Shown here piece after piece: positions 42,094-51,692 of a stretch of 64,000 bases of DNA; the stretch's first letter is position 1; each line of letters starts with the position of its first letter. The DNA comes from Bradyrhizobium iriomotense (GTDB taxonomy: Bacteria > Pseudomonadota > Alphaproteobacteria > Rhizobiales > Xanthobacteraceae). The position numbers and the translations under genes are program-made. The notes under the pieces were generated by a model. That model saw nothing but the letters and a program-made list of their open reading frames with translations. It did no database searches and was not told where the DNA came from. The stretch lies in assembly GCF_018130765.1 (NCBI RefSeq), contig NZ_JAFCJZ010000005.1, forward strand, positions 124,001 to 188,000. Reading direction: 5' to 3'.

Positions 42094-44931
42094 GTGCCAG
42101 ATCGTAGCGAAGACTCGTCCATTTCATTTGGGCCATTTCGACTGTTTCCAAAGTCCCGGCTCTTGGAGAAGGAGGGCGTGCCGCTCCATGTCGGCGGCCG
42201 CGCGCTCGACATCCTCATCTTTCTGTCCGAGCGGCCCGGTGAAGTCGTCGACAAGAGAGAGCTGGTCAAGCGCATCTGGGCCGACGTCAATGTCGATGAG
42301 GGAAGCCTGCGCTTCCATGTCGCAGCGCTGCGCAAGGCGCTCGGCGACACCGGCAAGTCGGCGCGCTATGTCGTCAACGTGCCCGGCCGCGGCTATTGCT
42401 TCGTCGCCTCGCTCGCCCCGCCGGCCTCGCCCGCCGCGCAGCCGACCATCGACATCCTGCCTCCCCGCGCCCTCCCCGCGCCGCTCTCCAAAATGGTCGG
42501 ACGGGAGGAGGTCGTCGAAAAGATATCGAACGGACTCTCGCTCCATCGCTTCATGACCCTGGTCGGCCCGGGCGGCATCGGCAAGACGGCCGTCGCCATC
42601 GCTGTCGGGCATCGCCGCGCCGAGGATTTTCGCGGGCGCGTCTTCTTCGTCGACTTCGGCCCGCTCCGGGATGCCAGCCACGTCGCAACCACCATTGCCT
42701 CCGCGCTCGGCCTGACCATCAGCGCTGAGAATCCGACGCCGGCCCTGCTGACGTTCCTCAAGGTCGGCCCGGCGCTGCTGATCCTCGACAGCTGCGAACA
42801 TGTGCTGGACAATCTGGCCCCGCTCGTCGAGCACATCGTGCGCGAGGCACCACAGGTTCGCGTGCTCGCAACCACCCGCGAATCGTTCCGCAGCGAAGGC
42901 GAGCGCATCTTCCGGCTGTTCCCGCTGGATTGTCCGCCCGAGCGCGAAGGGCTCGATGTCGCCGAGGTGCTCGCCTATCCCGCCGCCCAGCTCTTCGTCG
43001 AACGCATCGCGCAGAGCTCCGGCCCGTTCCAGCTCAGCGCGGACGATGCGCCGCTGGTCGCGAGCATTTGTCGGCGCCTCGACGGCATTGCGCTGGCGAT
43101 CGAGCTCGCGGCGGGGCGCGTCAATGCCTACGGCATCGCCGGCACCGCCTCGCTCCTCGACAGCCGCTTCTCGCTGCAATGGCGCGGCCGGCGCACCGCT
43201 GTGCCGCGGCACCAGACCCTCGCCGCCGCACTCGACTGGAGCTACGACCTGCTGCCTGCGGCCGAGAGCGCGACCCTGCGCCGGCTCTCGGTGTTCGCCG
43301 GGCCTTTCGCGCCGGAGGCGGCTGCCGCGGTTGCATCCGGTGACGGCCTCAGCGCATCGGAAACGCTGGAGGCCATCGACAGCCTGGTCACCAAGTCGCT
43401 GATCTCGCCGTCCGGCTCGCGGACGCTGCGCTATCGCCTGCTCGACACGACGCGGGCCTACGCGCATGGAAAGCTCAGCGCGCTCGGCGAAACCAGCCAG
43501 TTCGCACGCCGTCATGCCGAGCATTTTCGCGATTTCTTCGCGCATGCGGAGGCCGACACGTCGACGCCGCTGCCGGAATGGCTCGGCATCTATGGCGCGG
43601 AGCTGGACAATGTGCGCGCAGCGCTCGACTGGGCTTTCGCGCCCGACGGCGACGCCGAGCTGGGAATCGCGCTGACGGCGGCCGCGGTCACGCTGTGGGT
43701 GCGGCTGTCCCTGTTCGCCGAATGCCGCGAACGATCCAGGACGGCACTGGCGGCGCTCGGCGACACCGGCGACGACCGTATCCGCATGCAGCTGTTGTCG
43801 GCACTCGGCTGGTCGCTGATGTATGGCGAGGGCCGCGCGCGCGAGGCGCGCCCGATCCTGGAGACGACGCTCGAGCTCGCCGACAGGCTCGACGACAAGG
43901 ACTTCCGGCTGCGCGCCCTCTGGGGCCTGTGCATCGATCAGTTCAACAACGGGCAGTTCGGCAAGGCGCGTGTGTTCGCCGATCGTTTTGCGAACGCGGC
44001 CTCGAACTCTCCCGACAGGACCGATGTGATGCTGGGCGACCGGCTGACGGCCGTGGCGTTGCATTATCTCGGCGACCAGAACGACGCACGGCTGCGCATC
44101 GACCGGGTGCACGCATCGCTGCATGTGCTGGCGGAGAAGCCCAAGATCTTCCCGCTCGACCTGAGAATATCCACGCAATATTTCCGCGCCCGCATCCTGT
44201 GGCTGCAAGGCCTCGCCGACCAGGCCCAGGCGCTCGCCGCCAGAAATATCGAGGAGGGCCGCGCCAACGGCCACGCCCTGACCTTCTGCAGCGTGCTGGG
44301 ACAGGCTGCCTGCCCGATCGCCTTCTGGGCCGGCGATTTCGAGGCTGCGGAACGCCATGGCACCGAGCTGCTCGAGCATACCGAGCGGCACGCGATCCGG
44401 CTGTGGGGACTGTGGGCACGGGCCTTCAATGCGGCGGTGATCGCCAGGCGCGGCGACGTCACGACCGGCCTGCCGCTGCTGCGCGAGGAGCTCAACCGCG
44501 CCGGCGATGCGCGCTTCCTGCCGCGCTTCCTTCCCCTGCTCGGCGAGCTCGCCGCAGGCTTTCTTGAGGCCGACCAGGTCGACCGCGGCCTCGACGTGAT
44601 CGAGGACGCCCTGACCCGCTGCAATGACCGGCAGGAACTGTGGTATCTGCCGGAGCTGATCCGCATCAAGGGAGAGTTGATGCACAGGAGCGCGCAGAAC
44701 TCGGAGGGCGCCGAAGCGCACTTTCGCGACGCCATGGACATGGCCGTCCGGCAGGGCGCTCGCTTCTGGGAATTGCGCTGCGCGATCAGCCTCGCGCGGC
44801 TCATGATCTGGGCCGGCCAGACGGCAGAGGCTCTGGCCGTTCTCAGGAATGTCTCGGGGTCATTCACCGAGGGTGCTGGCATCGCCGATATCCGCAGCGC
44901 GCGCGATTTGATGGCGCAACTGCGGAACTGA
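42094..44931 (+). CDS. winged-helix / STAND ATPase / helical-repeat regulator, paralogue 1
   Basis: The 945-residue protein starts with an OmpR/CadC-type winged helix (about 11-104; FGPFRLFPKSRLL to VPGRGYCF). A proline-rich linker, then a STAND-type ATPase with P-loop GPGGIGKT (158-165) and Walker B LLILDSCEHVLD follow; GIALAIELAAGRV and DWSYDLLPAAESATLRRLSVF are typical of this predicted-ATPase group. The last 450 residues are helical, TPR-like. Such proteins bind DNA after nucleotide- and ligand-driven oligomerisation; the signal is unknown. The GTG start is shared with paralogue 2 at 48719. No receiver domain is present. Confidence 0.9.
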   Translation: MPDRSEDSSISFGPFRLFPKSRLLEKEGVPLHVGGRALDILIFLSERPGEVVDKRELVKRIWADVNVDEGSLRFHVAALRKALGDTGKSARYVVNVPGRGYCFVASLAPPASPAAQPTIDILPPRALPAPLSKMVGREEVVEKISNGLSLHRFMTLVGPGGIGKTAVAIAVGHRRAEDFRGRVFFVDFGPLRDASHVATTIASALGLTISAENPTPALLTFLKVGPALLILDSCEHVLDNLAPLVEHIVREAPQVRVLATTRESFRSEGERIFRLFPLDCPPEREGLDVAEVLAYPAAQLFVERIAQSSGPFQLSADDAPLVASICRRLDGIALAIELAAGRVNAYGIAGTASLLDSRFSLQWRGRRTAVPRHQTLAAALDWSYDLLPAAESATLRRLSVFAGPFAPEAAAAVASGDGLSASETLEAIDSLVTKSLISPSGSRTLRYRLLDTTRAYAHGKLSALGETSQFARRHAEHFRDFFAHAEADTSTPLPEWLGIYGAELDNVRAALDWAFAPDGDAELGIALTAAAVTLWVRLSLFAECRERSRTALAALGDTGDDRIRMQLLSALGWSLMYGEGRAREARPILETTLELADRLDDKDFRLRALWGLCIDQFNNGQFGKARVFADRFANAASNSPDRTDVMLGDRLTAVALHYLGDQNDARLRIDRVHASLHVLAEKPKIFPLDLRISTQYFRARILWLQGLADQAQALAARNIEEGRANGHALTFCSVLGQAACPIAFWAGDFEAAERHGTELLEHTERHAIRLWGLWARAFNAAVIARRGDVTTGLPLLREELNRAGDARFLPRFLPLLGELAAGFLEADQVDRGLDVIEDALTRCNDRQELWYLPELIRIKGELMHRSAQNSEGAEAHFRDAMDMAVRQGARFWELRCAISLARLMIWAGQTAEALAVLRNVSGSFTEGAGIADIRSARDLMAQLRN

Positions 44932-44948
44932 CCGCGCGCTGATCTGCG

Positions 44949-45464
44949 CTAACCTCCCGCCGCCACCGCGCGGCGCGGCAGCTTCCAGTCGGGCCGAATG
45001 AAGTGGCAGGTGTAGCCGTCCGGATAGCGTTCGAGATAATCCTGATGCTCGGGCTCGGCTTCCCAGAACTCGCCTGCGGGCGCGATCTCGGTCACCACCT
45101 TGCCGGGCCACAGGCCGGAGGCCTCGACGTCGGCGATGGTGTCTTCGGCAATCCGCTTCTGCTCGTCGCTGGTGTAGAAGATCGCGGAACGGTAGCTCGT
45201 GCCGAGATCATTGCCCTGGCGGTTGAGCGTCGTGGGATCATGGATCTGGAAGAAGAACTCCAGCATGGTCCGGAAGCTCGTCTTCGCCGGATTGAAGATG
45301 ATCTCGATCGCTTCGGCGTGGCCTTCGTGATTGCGGTAGGTCGCGTTCTTCACGTGGCCGCCGGTGTAGCCGACGCGGGTGGCGATCACGCCCGGCTGCC
45401 TGCGGATGAGATCCTGCATGCCCCAGAAACAGCCTCCGGCCAAAACTGCGCGCTCAGTCGTCAT
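44949..45464 (-). CDS. msrA: peptide-methionine (S)-S-oxide reductase
   Basis: The 171-residue enzyme has the catalytic GCFWG motif with C12, [24 protein letters not shown], and YRSAIFY, as in MsrA. It reduces the S-epimer of oxidised methionine in proteins using thioredoxin. The start at 45464 has GGAG 6 bp upstream; the ATG at 45476 overlaps that site and is less likely. It is the third gene of a leftward OsmC-cupin-MsrA group that looks like an oxidant-repair operon, with gaps of 21 and 29 bp. Confidence 0.95.
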   Translation of the reverse strand: MTTERAVLAGGCFWGMQDLIRRQPGVIATRVGYTGGHVKNATYRNHEGHAEAIEIIFNPAKTSFRTMLEFFFQIHDPTTLNRQGNDLGTSYRSAIFYTSDEQKRIAEDTIADVEASGLWPGKVVTEIAPAGEFWEAEPEHQDYLERYPDGYTCHFIRPDWKLPRRAVAAGG

Positions 45465-45493
45465 CTGATGCTCCATTCGTTTCGTCGAGATAC

Positions 45494-45949
45494 TCAGCGC
45501 TTGTCCGGGGCCGGATGCAAGCGCGGATCATCGTGGTCGTCGTGATATTCGAGGCCCAGCGGACCAATGGCGGAAACCTGCGTGACATATTCACCGGATT
45601 TCGCCCAGTGATAATGCCATGTTTCGCCGGGCAGTACGATGACGCTGCCCGGCGGATAGGCCTTCACCTTGTCGCCATCAAAGCGCTCGCCGAGCCCCAT
45701 GTAGAACACGCCCGACATCACCGTGTAGATGCGGTCTTCCGGATGCTTGTGCGGCATCAGCCTGGTGCCGCCTGGCACCTTCACCCGGACCAAATAGGGT
45801 CCGGGCTCGGCGGGATGGCCGACCATGACCGCAAGGCGCGCGCCCGGAGGAAATGCCGGGAACGGCTGCCATGCGATGTCCTCGGGCAAGATTGCTCGAA
45901 ACCTGTCTTCGTCCGGCTGATGCTCTCGGGGCAGATCTTGACGAGACAT
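45494..45949 (-). CDS. cupin-domain protein
   Basis: The 151-residue protein has a single cupin barrel: cupin motif 1 as [22 protein letters not shown] (metal-binding H-x-H and E/D region) and motif 2 as [17 protein letters not shown]. It probably binds a metal ion, but the reaction is unknown. It lies between osmC-like and msrA genes in one direction, so a link to oxidative stress is likely but inferred. GGGAAGG precedes the ATG. Confidence 0.85.
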   Translation of the reverse strand: MSRQDLPREHQPDEDRFRAILPEDIAWQPFPAFPPGARLAVMVGHPAEPGPYLVRVKVPGGTRLMPHKHPEDRIYTVMSGVFYMGLGERFDGDKVKAYPPGSVIVLPGETWHYHWAKSGEYVTQVSAIGPLGLEYHDDHDDPRLHPAPDKR

Positions 45950-45970
45950 GGCCGCCTTCCCTGTGTTGCC

Positions 45971-46393
45971 TCAAGTCAATTTGGCGTCGAGCGTGATCGC
46001 GGCGTTGAGCACCTTCGACACCGGGCAATTCTTCTCGGCTTCGCCCGCGATCTTGGCGAAACCTGCTTCGTCCAGGTTCGGCACTTTCGCGCGCAAGGTC
46101 AGCGCCGATTTGCTGATCTTGAAACCCTTGCCTTCCGGCTCGAGCGTGACGGCAGCTTCCGTCGAGAGCTCGTCCGGCGTGAAACCGGCGAGCTGAAGGC
46201 CGAAGGCGAGCGCCATGGTGAAACAGCCGGCATGGGCCGCGGCGATCAATTCCTCGGGATTGGTGCCCTTCTCGTTCTCAAAACGCGTCTTGAACGAATA
46301 AGCCGTCCCGGCCAGCACGCCGGATTCGCTCGACAGCTGGCCTGTGCCATCGCGACCAGTGCCCTTCCAGACTGCTGTTGCCTTGCGGATCAT
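45971..46393 (-). CDS. OsmC-family peroxiredoxin
   Basis: The 140-residue protein has the two reactive cysteines of OsmC/Ohr proteins in HAGCFTMAL and NCPVSKVL, and GTNPEELIAAAHAGC. The start MIRKATAVWKGTGRDGTG is typical of OsmC rather than Ohr. It reduces organic hydroperoxides in the cytoplasm. AAGGAG lies 8 bp before the ATG. It leads the OsmC-cupin-MsrA group. Confidence 0.93.
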   Translation of the reverse strand: MIRKATAVWKGTGRDGTGQLSSESGVLAGTAYSFKTRFENEKGTNPEELIAAAHAGCFTMALAFGLQLAGFTPDELSTEAAVTLEPEGKGFKISKSALTLRAKVPNLDEAGFAKIAGEAEKNCPVSKVLNAAITLDAKLT

Positions 46394-46506
46394 CTCAGTT
46401 CTCCTTGTTTGTGTTTGTGTTCAAGCCCCGGCGCTCCGTACCGGTGGAACGCGACTTCGGCGTGACCGCCTGCCCTCCCAACCGGTCGAGCACCGCAGCG
46501 GTTCCG

Positions 46507-46543
46507 CCTGAGCCCGTTCCGATGGTTTCGGAACGGGCTCAGG
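46507..46543. terminator. perfect 16-bp hairpin
   Basis: CCTGAGCCCGTTCCGA and TCGGAACGGGCTCAGG pair fully around a 5-nt loop between the leftward crotonase gene and the leftward osmC gene. The following ATTTCTT is weakly T-rich on the plus strand. In the gene direction it may terminate crotonase transcription. It may also be a dispersed repeat. Confidence 0.6.
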
Positions 46544-46550
46544 ATTTCTT

Positions 46551-46604
46551 AGTTGACGCGTTTTCTTGGCGCGAACCGGTATCCACTTCGCTCGAAAACG
46601 CTCT
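46551..46604. repeat. dispersed repeat with GCGTTTTC/GAAAACGC arms
   Basis: The wording gcgaaccggtatccacttcgct between 8-bp inverted arms is one I recall from numerous Bradyrhizobium intergenic regions. Its edge touches the stop codon of the crotonase gene, so that gene's end may have been set by the repeat. Confidence 0.65.
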
Positions 46605-47451
46605 AGTTACCAATCTGCCCGACGTGAAAACCGAGCCGGCTCTCCACGTCGCCGGCGCGGTGGAAGCCGCGCGCCATCAGCGCCTTGATGCGACTCTGGC
46701 TTGCGGGGCGGCCGAGCGCGGCCAGGAACGCGTCCCATTCCGGCTTGATCTCGCCATCCGGCGGCAGGCTCGCGACATCGACGAGGCGCTTGGTCTCGGC
46801 GATGGCCTCCTTGTCGAACGAGGCGATGCGCATGGCGAGCGCCTCGACGAAACCGTCGAGCTCGGCATCTGGCAGCGAACGATTGACATAACCGTAGCGC
46901 TCGGCGAGATCGCCGTGGATGTCATCGGCCCCGAGCAGCACTTCAAGCGCGCGGCCGCGGCCCATCAGACGCGGCAACCGCGCCATCGGCCCGCCGCCGG
47001 GCACGAGACCTGCGCCGACCTCCCATTGCGACAGGATCGCCTTCTCGCGGCTGGCAAAACGCATGTCGCTCGCAAGCGCGACCTCGCTGCCGACGCCGGT
47101 CGCGCGGCCGCGGATCGAGGCGATCGAGACGACCGGCGCGCGGCTGAGGCGCACCAACATGTCCGGCAGCGCCTGCAGTCCGGTCCGACCGGGCGGGATG
47201 TTCAAGGAGTCCTCCAGCGGAGCCAGGAAGTCGTAATGCGTAATGAAGAAGCCTTCGACGGCGCTGTCGAATACGACGACCTTCACCTGCGGGTCGGTCT
47301 CGATCGCGGTGATGATGTCATTCAGCAGCGGAAGCTGTTTCGGGCCAAAGATGTTCACCGGCGGCATGTCGAAGGTCACTCGCCAGTATGACGGCAGGCG
47401 GCGCTCCAGGCGGATGTCTGCGGTGGTGACGATGGGGTCGGGACGGTTCAT
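46603..47451 (-). CDS. enoyl-CoA hydratase/isomerase (crotonase) family protein
   Basis: The 282-residue protein has the crotonase core. VVFDSAVEGFFITHYD provides the first oxyanion-hole region. APVVSIASIRGRATGVGSEVALASDMRFAS contains the second, and QWEVGAGLVPGGGPMARLPRLMGRGRALEVLL follows. The usual catalytic glutamates are not both evident (E in QWEVG is present), so hydration is not certain; isomerase, hydrolase or decarboxylase activity is possible. AGGAG lies 8 bp before the ATG. No beta-oxidation partner is adjacent. Confidence 0.87.
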   Translation of the reverse strand: MNRPDPIVTTADIRLERRLPSYWRVTFDMPPVNIFGPKQLPLLNDIITAIETDPQVKVVVFDSAVEGFFITHYDFLAPLEDSLNIPPGRTGLQALPDMLVRLSRAPVVSIASIRGRATGVGSEVALASDMRFASREKAILSQWEVGAGLVPGGGPMARLPRLMGRGRALEVLLGADDIHGDLAERYGYVNRSLPDAELDGFVEALAMRIASFDKEAIAETKRLVDVASLPPDGEIKPEWDAFLAALGRPASQSRIKALMARGFHRAGDVESRLGFHVGQIGN

Positions 47452-47582
47452 GATTTGGCTCCTGCTATGCGTTTCGAAGGGACAGAGACGTGCGGAAGGC
47501 GCGAGCCGTGCTCAGCTCAGATCGACTTGCGCAGGGGACGGGACGCGGTGCGCACTTCCGCAGAGAACAGAATGCAGCTGCT

Positions 47583-48272
47583 TCAGGTTGGCAGCTCCTG
47601 ACCGGCCTGCTCGCGCACGATGTAGTCGGCGTACCAGTCCGCCCAGTTCTCGTCGTGACCGCCGGTGCGCTTCTCGTGCTCGCCATGCGCCACTGAGGCG
47701 CGGCGCAGCGCCGCGGCGAGATCAGTTTGCGACGCAAATGTCGTGTCGTCTGCCTCGATGCGTCCGGGCAATCGTGTCGTGACCTCCTGGAACAGCCAAC
47801 CATTGCCGTCGGGGTCGCTGAACGAGGCGAATGAGCGGTAGCTGCCACGCTTCGGGTCAGCGCCGCTGACGCGAACGCTACCGAACAGATACGGCTCATC
47901 GGGACCTGCATGAACATCGCCGGCACCGTGAAAGGGTTCGCTGACGTCAATGCCGCGGTCGAGCAGATCCTTCCGCGCGGCCTCCAGATCGGAAACGATC
48001 AGGTACAGACCTCGCGCCGAGCCAGGCGCGGCTGCGGTGACATTCCTGCCGAAGATCACCGAGCAGGCAGAACCCGGCGGCGTGAACTGGATCACGCGCC
48101 AGTCGTCGCCCGGGGCGAAATCGGCGTCCAGTCGCCAGCCGAGCCGCGCATAGAACGCCTTGGTACGGTCGACGTCGGAGACCGGGATGACGACGACTTC
48201 GAGCTTCAGATCGACGTGATGCGATTTCGAAGACTTTGCCGCGGCGTCGCTGTCGATTTCGAGTGTGGCCAT
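47583..48272 (-). CDS. VOC/glyoxalase-fold protein with C-terminal extension
   Basis: The 229-residue protein has a VOC domain in residues about 22-170: LEVVVIPVSDVDRTKAFYARLGWRLD at the first module, and YRSFASFSDPDGNGWLFQEV at the second. An extra tail of about 55 residues (AALRRASVAHGEHEKR, then DENWADWYADYIV) recurs as a short stand-alone motif in other proteins as far as I remember. VOC proteins include glyoxalases, dioxygenases and resistance proteins, so function is open. GGGAG precedes the ATG. Its 5' side has a 446-bp gap before paralogue 2. Confidence 0.82.
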   Translation of the reverse strand: MATLEIDSDAAAKSSKSHHVDLKLEVVVIPVSDVDRTKAFYARLGWRLDADFAPGDDWRVIQFTPPGSACSVIFGRNVTAAAPGSARGLYLIVSDLEAARKDLLDRGIDVSEPFHGAGDVHAGPDEPYLFGSVRVSGADPKRGSYRSFASFSDPDGNGWLFQEVTTRLPGRIEADDTTFASQTDLAAALRRASVAHGEHEKRTGGHDENWADWYADYIVREQAGQELPT

Positions 48273-48639
48273 ATCGAACTCCCGTGGTGTGAGTTGAGGC
48301 TGTCTTTCAAGCGGCGGCCGGCATCACGATGGTCACCCGCATTGCGATCGAACGGCACTGTCGTTCGGCATCGAGCCGATGGCAGACATGATGGCCTCTC
48401 CGTTGCAATAGCACGCAGCTCGGAAGCCATAGTGGATACGCCGCCTGCGATTTGCTCGTTAGACGTTGCAAGATTCTGTTATGATCGGCGGCGTCGCAAT
48501 CAGGCGGCGGAGACTGTCGTCGCGACGGTCAAGCACACTGACGAATTGTCGCGGGCGCGTGATAAGCCGTTCGCGTTTAAGCAAAATTTGCGAGTGTTAT
48601 TCTCGGGGCGCTCCGGCGGTCGCCACGCCGTTTCGCCAC
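48273..48639. other. intergenic region without a recognisable gene
   Basis: This stretch lies between the divergent VOC gene and paralogue 2. I see no credible coding frame and no repeat. The promoter-like element of paralogue 2 begins at 48640, at its right end. Confidence 0.6.
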
Positions 48640-48678
48640 TTTCGACCAGTTTACTCGCAATATCGTTCTGCTAGACCA
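48640..48678 (+). promoter_or_regulatory. conserved 39-bp promoter-like element, copy 2
   Basis: The counterpart of 42013-42051 with the same two fixed blocks and the same spacing. It ends 40 bp before the GTG of paralogue 2. Sequences outside the element diverge far more, so it has been kept by selection or is a young duplicate of the promoter alone. Confidence 0.7.
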
Positions 48679-48718
48679 AAGTTGCAGACAGCATCCCCTT
48701 CATTGGAACCATTGGCTC

Positions 48719-51574
48719 GTGCCGGACACTAACGACCAGGATTCGGCAATCTCCTTCGGGCCATTCCGGCTGTTTGCAAAGTCGCGGCTGCTGGAGAAGG
48801 ACGGTGTTCCGCTTCATCTCGGCGGCCGCGCGCTCGACATCCTGATCGTTCTCGCCGAACGCGCCGGTGAAGTCGTGGACAAGCGGGAGTTGATCAAGCA
48901 GGTGTGGTCCGGCGTGAACGTCGACGAAGGCAGCCTGCGCTTCCACGTCACGACGCTGCGCAAGGCCTTGAATGACAAGGCCCTGGGCGATGCCGGCGAA
49001 GGCTCGCGCTACGTCGTCAACGTGCCCGGACGCGGCTATTGCTTCGCTGCCCCGCTGCTCCGCGCTGCTGCTTCGGACGGCCGGGCCAGCCCAGTCGCTT
49101 CGCCCCACGCGCTGCCATCACCACTTGCGCGGATGATCGGGCGGGACGATGCCATCGCGAAGATTTCCGCCGAGCTCGCCGTGCATCGCTTCGTCTCCAT
49201 CGTCGGCCCCGGCGGGATCGGCAAGACCTCGGTCGCACTCGCCGTCGCGCATCGCGAGCTGGACGCCTTCCACGGCCAGGTGTGCTTCGTCGATTTCGGC
49301 GCGCTCACCGATGCCCGCCTCATTCCCGGAACGATCGCGGCCGCCCTCGGCTTGACGGTCAATTCCGACGATCCGATACCCAGCCTGCTGACTTTCCTGC
49401 GCAGCCGGCGCACGCTGCTGCTGTTCGACAGCTGCGAGCACATCCTCGACGACCTCGCGCCGCTGGCCGAGCGCCTCGTCCAGGAGGCAAGCGAGCTGCA
49501 CGTTCTCGCCACCAGCCGCGAGTCCTTTCGCACCGAAGGCGAGCGCGTGCATCGGCTATTTCCGCTGGATTGCCCACCCGAACGCGACGGGCTCGGCATT
49601 GCCGACATTCTTGCCTATCCTGCAAGCCAGCTCTTTGTGGAACGTATTGCCGAGAGCCTGAGCGAGTTCGAGCTCAGCGAGGAGGACGCGCCGCTCGTCG
49701 CTGAAATCTGCCGGCGGCTGGACGGCATCGCGCTCGCGATCGAGCTCGCGGCCGGACGCGTCAATGCCTATGGCATCGCCGGGACTGCGTCGCTGCTCGA
49801 CAGCCGCTTCTCGCTGCTGTGGCGCGGACGGCGGACCGCGATCCCGCGGCACCAGACCCTGAGCGCCGCGCTGGCCTGGAGCTATGATCTGCTGCCAGAA
49901 GCCGAAAGCGCGACGTTGCGCGGATTGTCGGTTTTCGTCGGGCCGTTCACGCTGGAAGCCGCGCTGACCGTTGCGTCCTGCCAGGGTATCGGCGAAGCCG
50001 AGGCGGTCGAGGCGATCTCGAACCTGCTCTCCAAATCACTGATCGCAACCTCGCCTGCGGAGCGGCGGCTGCGCTACCGTCTGCTCGATACCACCCGCAC
50101 CTTCGTCGGCGACAAGCTCGTCGAGAACGGGGAAGCGGAGCGCGTAGCGCGTGCACACGCCGAATATTTCCGCGATGTCCTGCGCGACATCGCGCTCAAA
50201 TCCTCGGGGCTGCAGACGACGGGTGGTTTCCTGCCCTATGCGGACCATTTGCCCAATGTCCGGGCCGCGCTGACCTGGAGCTTTTCGGACAGTGGCGACC
50301 GGACAATGGGAGTCGATCTCGCAGCTTCGGCCGCCCAGTTCTTCCTCGAGCTGACATTGCTGACCGAGTGTCTTCGCTGGACGCAGCAGGCGCTGGCTGC
50401 TTCCGATACCGGCACAGTGGACGCTCGCCAGGAGATGACGCTGCAGGCCGCGCTCGGCGTCTCCGTGATGTTCACGCAAGGAAATACGGAGGCGGTCTGC
50501 GCCGCTTTCACGCGCAGCCTGCAGCTTGCCCGCGAGCTCGAGGATTTGCACTGGCAGCTCTGGCTGCTGCGCGGCCTGCACATCTACCTGACCAGGGTCG
50601 GAGATTTTCACGGCGCGCTCGGCACCAGCGTCGATGGCGAGAGTGTTGCGCGCAAGCTGAACGATCCCGCCGCCACGCTGAACGTGGAATGGATGCTCGG
50701 CGTCGCACATCATCTGATCGGCAACCAGGACAAGGCCGTGCAGCTCTGCGAGAGCGCGATGGTGCACAATCCGGGCTCGCAGCGGCAAAATATCGGACAT
50801 CTCGGCTATGACGACCGCATCGTCGCGCTGGTGGCGCTGGCGCGCGGGCTCTGGCTCACCGGCCGGCCCGATCGCGCCATCGAGGCGGCCAGATACACGG
50901 TGCGCGAGGCCGAGCTGCTCGAACAGCCGCTGACACTCGGCATTTCCCTGATCTGGACCATCTACGTGTTCCTCTGGGTCGGCGACTGGGCCAATGCCGA
51001 AACCTTGATAGAGCGGCTGATCGATCATTCGGCGCGGCACTCCCTTGGTCCGTATCGTGCGGTCGGGATCGGCCAGAAGGGCGAGCTGCTGCTGCGCCGC
51101 GGCGATCTTGCCGGCGGCATCGAGCATCTTCGCCGCAGCCAGGCCACCCTCCATGCAACGCGGCACCGGATCATGACGACGGTGTTTGCGACCGCACTCG
51201 CGGAGGGCCTCGCGGCGCAGAACCAGACCGGCGAGGCCTTGCGCACAATCAATGAGGCCATCGCCCAGATTCCCGATCACGGCGAATCCTTCGACATGCC
51301 GGAGATGCTCAGGGTCAAGGGGGACATCCTGGCCCGATCGGGCAACGCGGCGGAGGCCGAAAGCTGCTTGCGCAAATCGCTCGATCTGTCGCGCCGACAA
51401 TGCGCTCTCAGCTGGGAGCTTCGCGGAGCGATCAGCCTCGGCCGCATCTGGCACCAGGCCGGAAAAGCCCGCGACGCACGCGACCTGCTCGCCCCGCTCG
51501 TGGCGCGCTACCAGGAAGGCCTCGCGACTCGTGATCTGGTCGCCGCAACGGGACTGCTCGGCGCGCTGAATTAA
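48719..51574 (+). CDS. winged-helix / STAND ATPase / helical-repeat regulator, paralogue 2
   Basis: The 951-residue protein is a paralogue of the one at 42094, similar over most of its length and most alike in the winged helix and ATPase. Winged helix at about 12-109 and P-loop GPGGIGKT at 163-170; Walker B LLLFDSCEHILDDL. The C-terminal half is TPR-like and more diverged, so it may sense a different partner. The GTG start is conserved. Downstream is an unknown gene preceded by CTAAC repeats, a possible target. Confidence 0.9.
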   Translation: MPDTNDQDSAISFGPFRLFAKSRLLEKDGVPLHLGGRALDILIVLAERAGEVVDKRELIKQVWSGVNVDEGSLRFHVTTLRKALNDKALGDAGEGSRYVVNVPGRGYCFAAPLLRAAASDGRASPVASPHALPSPLARMIGRDDAIAKISAELAVHRFVSIVGPGGIGKTSVALAVAHRELDAFHGQVCFVDFGALTDARLIPGTIAAALGLTVNSDDPIPSLLTFLRSRRTLLLFDSCEHILDDLAPLAERLVQEASELHVLATSRESFRTEGERVHRLFPLDCPPERDGLGIADILAYPASQLFVERIAESLSEFELSEEDAPLVAEICRRLDGIALAIELAAGRVNAYGIAGTASLLDSRFSLLWRGRRTAIPRHQTLSAALAWSYDLLPEAESATLRGLSVFVGPFTLEAALTVASCQGIGEAEAVEAISNLLSKSLIATSPAERRLRYRLLDTTRTFVGDKLVENGEAERVARAHAEYFRDVLRDIALKSSGLQTTGGFLPYADHLPNVRAALTWSFSDSGDRTMGVDLAASAAQFFLELTLLTECLRWTQQALAASDTGTVDARQEMTLQAALGVSVMFTQGNTEAVCAAFTRSLQLARELEDLHWQLWLLRGLHIYLTRVGDFHGALGTSVDGESVARKLNDPAATLNVEWMLGVAHHLIGNQDKAVQLCESAMVHNPGSQRQNIGHLGYDDRIVALVALARGLWLTGRPDRAIEAARYTVREAELLEQPLTLGISLIWTIYVFLWVGDWANAETLIERLIDHSARHSLGPYRAVGIGQKGELLLRRGDLAGGIEHLRRSQATLHATRHRIMTTVFATALAEGLAAQNQTGEALRTINEAIAQIPDHGESFDMPEMLRVKGDILARSGNAAEAESCLRKSLDLSRRQCALSWELRGAISLGRIWHQAGKARDARDLLAPLVARYQEGLATRDLVAATGLLGALN

Positions 51575-51618
51575 CAGCGTCTTCAACGGGATACCACCCA
51601 AATCCCGGCTCGCAACTC

Positions 51619-51633
51619 CTAACAACTTCTAAC
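51619..51633 (+). promoter_or_regulatory. CTAAC repeat pair with 10-bp period, before the unknown gene
   Basis: CTAAC occurs at 51619 and 51629, exactly 10 bp apart, with a degenerate CT-CGC at 51609. It lies 60 bp before the ATG at 51693. The same word with the same period stands before the AraC gene. Confidence 0.6.
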
Positions 51634-51692
51634 ACGCCAAGCCGCAAGCGCCCCGCCATGGTGGTGGCGCTTCACGGTGAATATGGCGCGAC

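Noticed and set aside
42124..44721. 865-codon frame antisense to STAND paralogue 1, and similar frames at 50036-51625, 55165-57288 and 60251-62314
   Set aside because: All are shadows of well-supported genes and have no recognisable domain.
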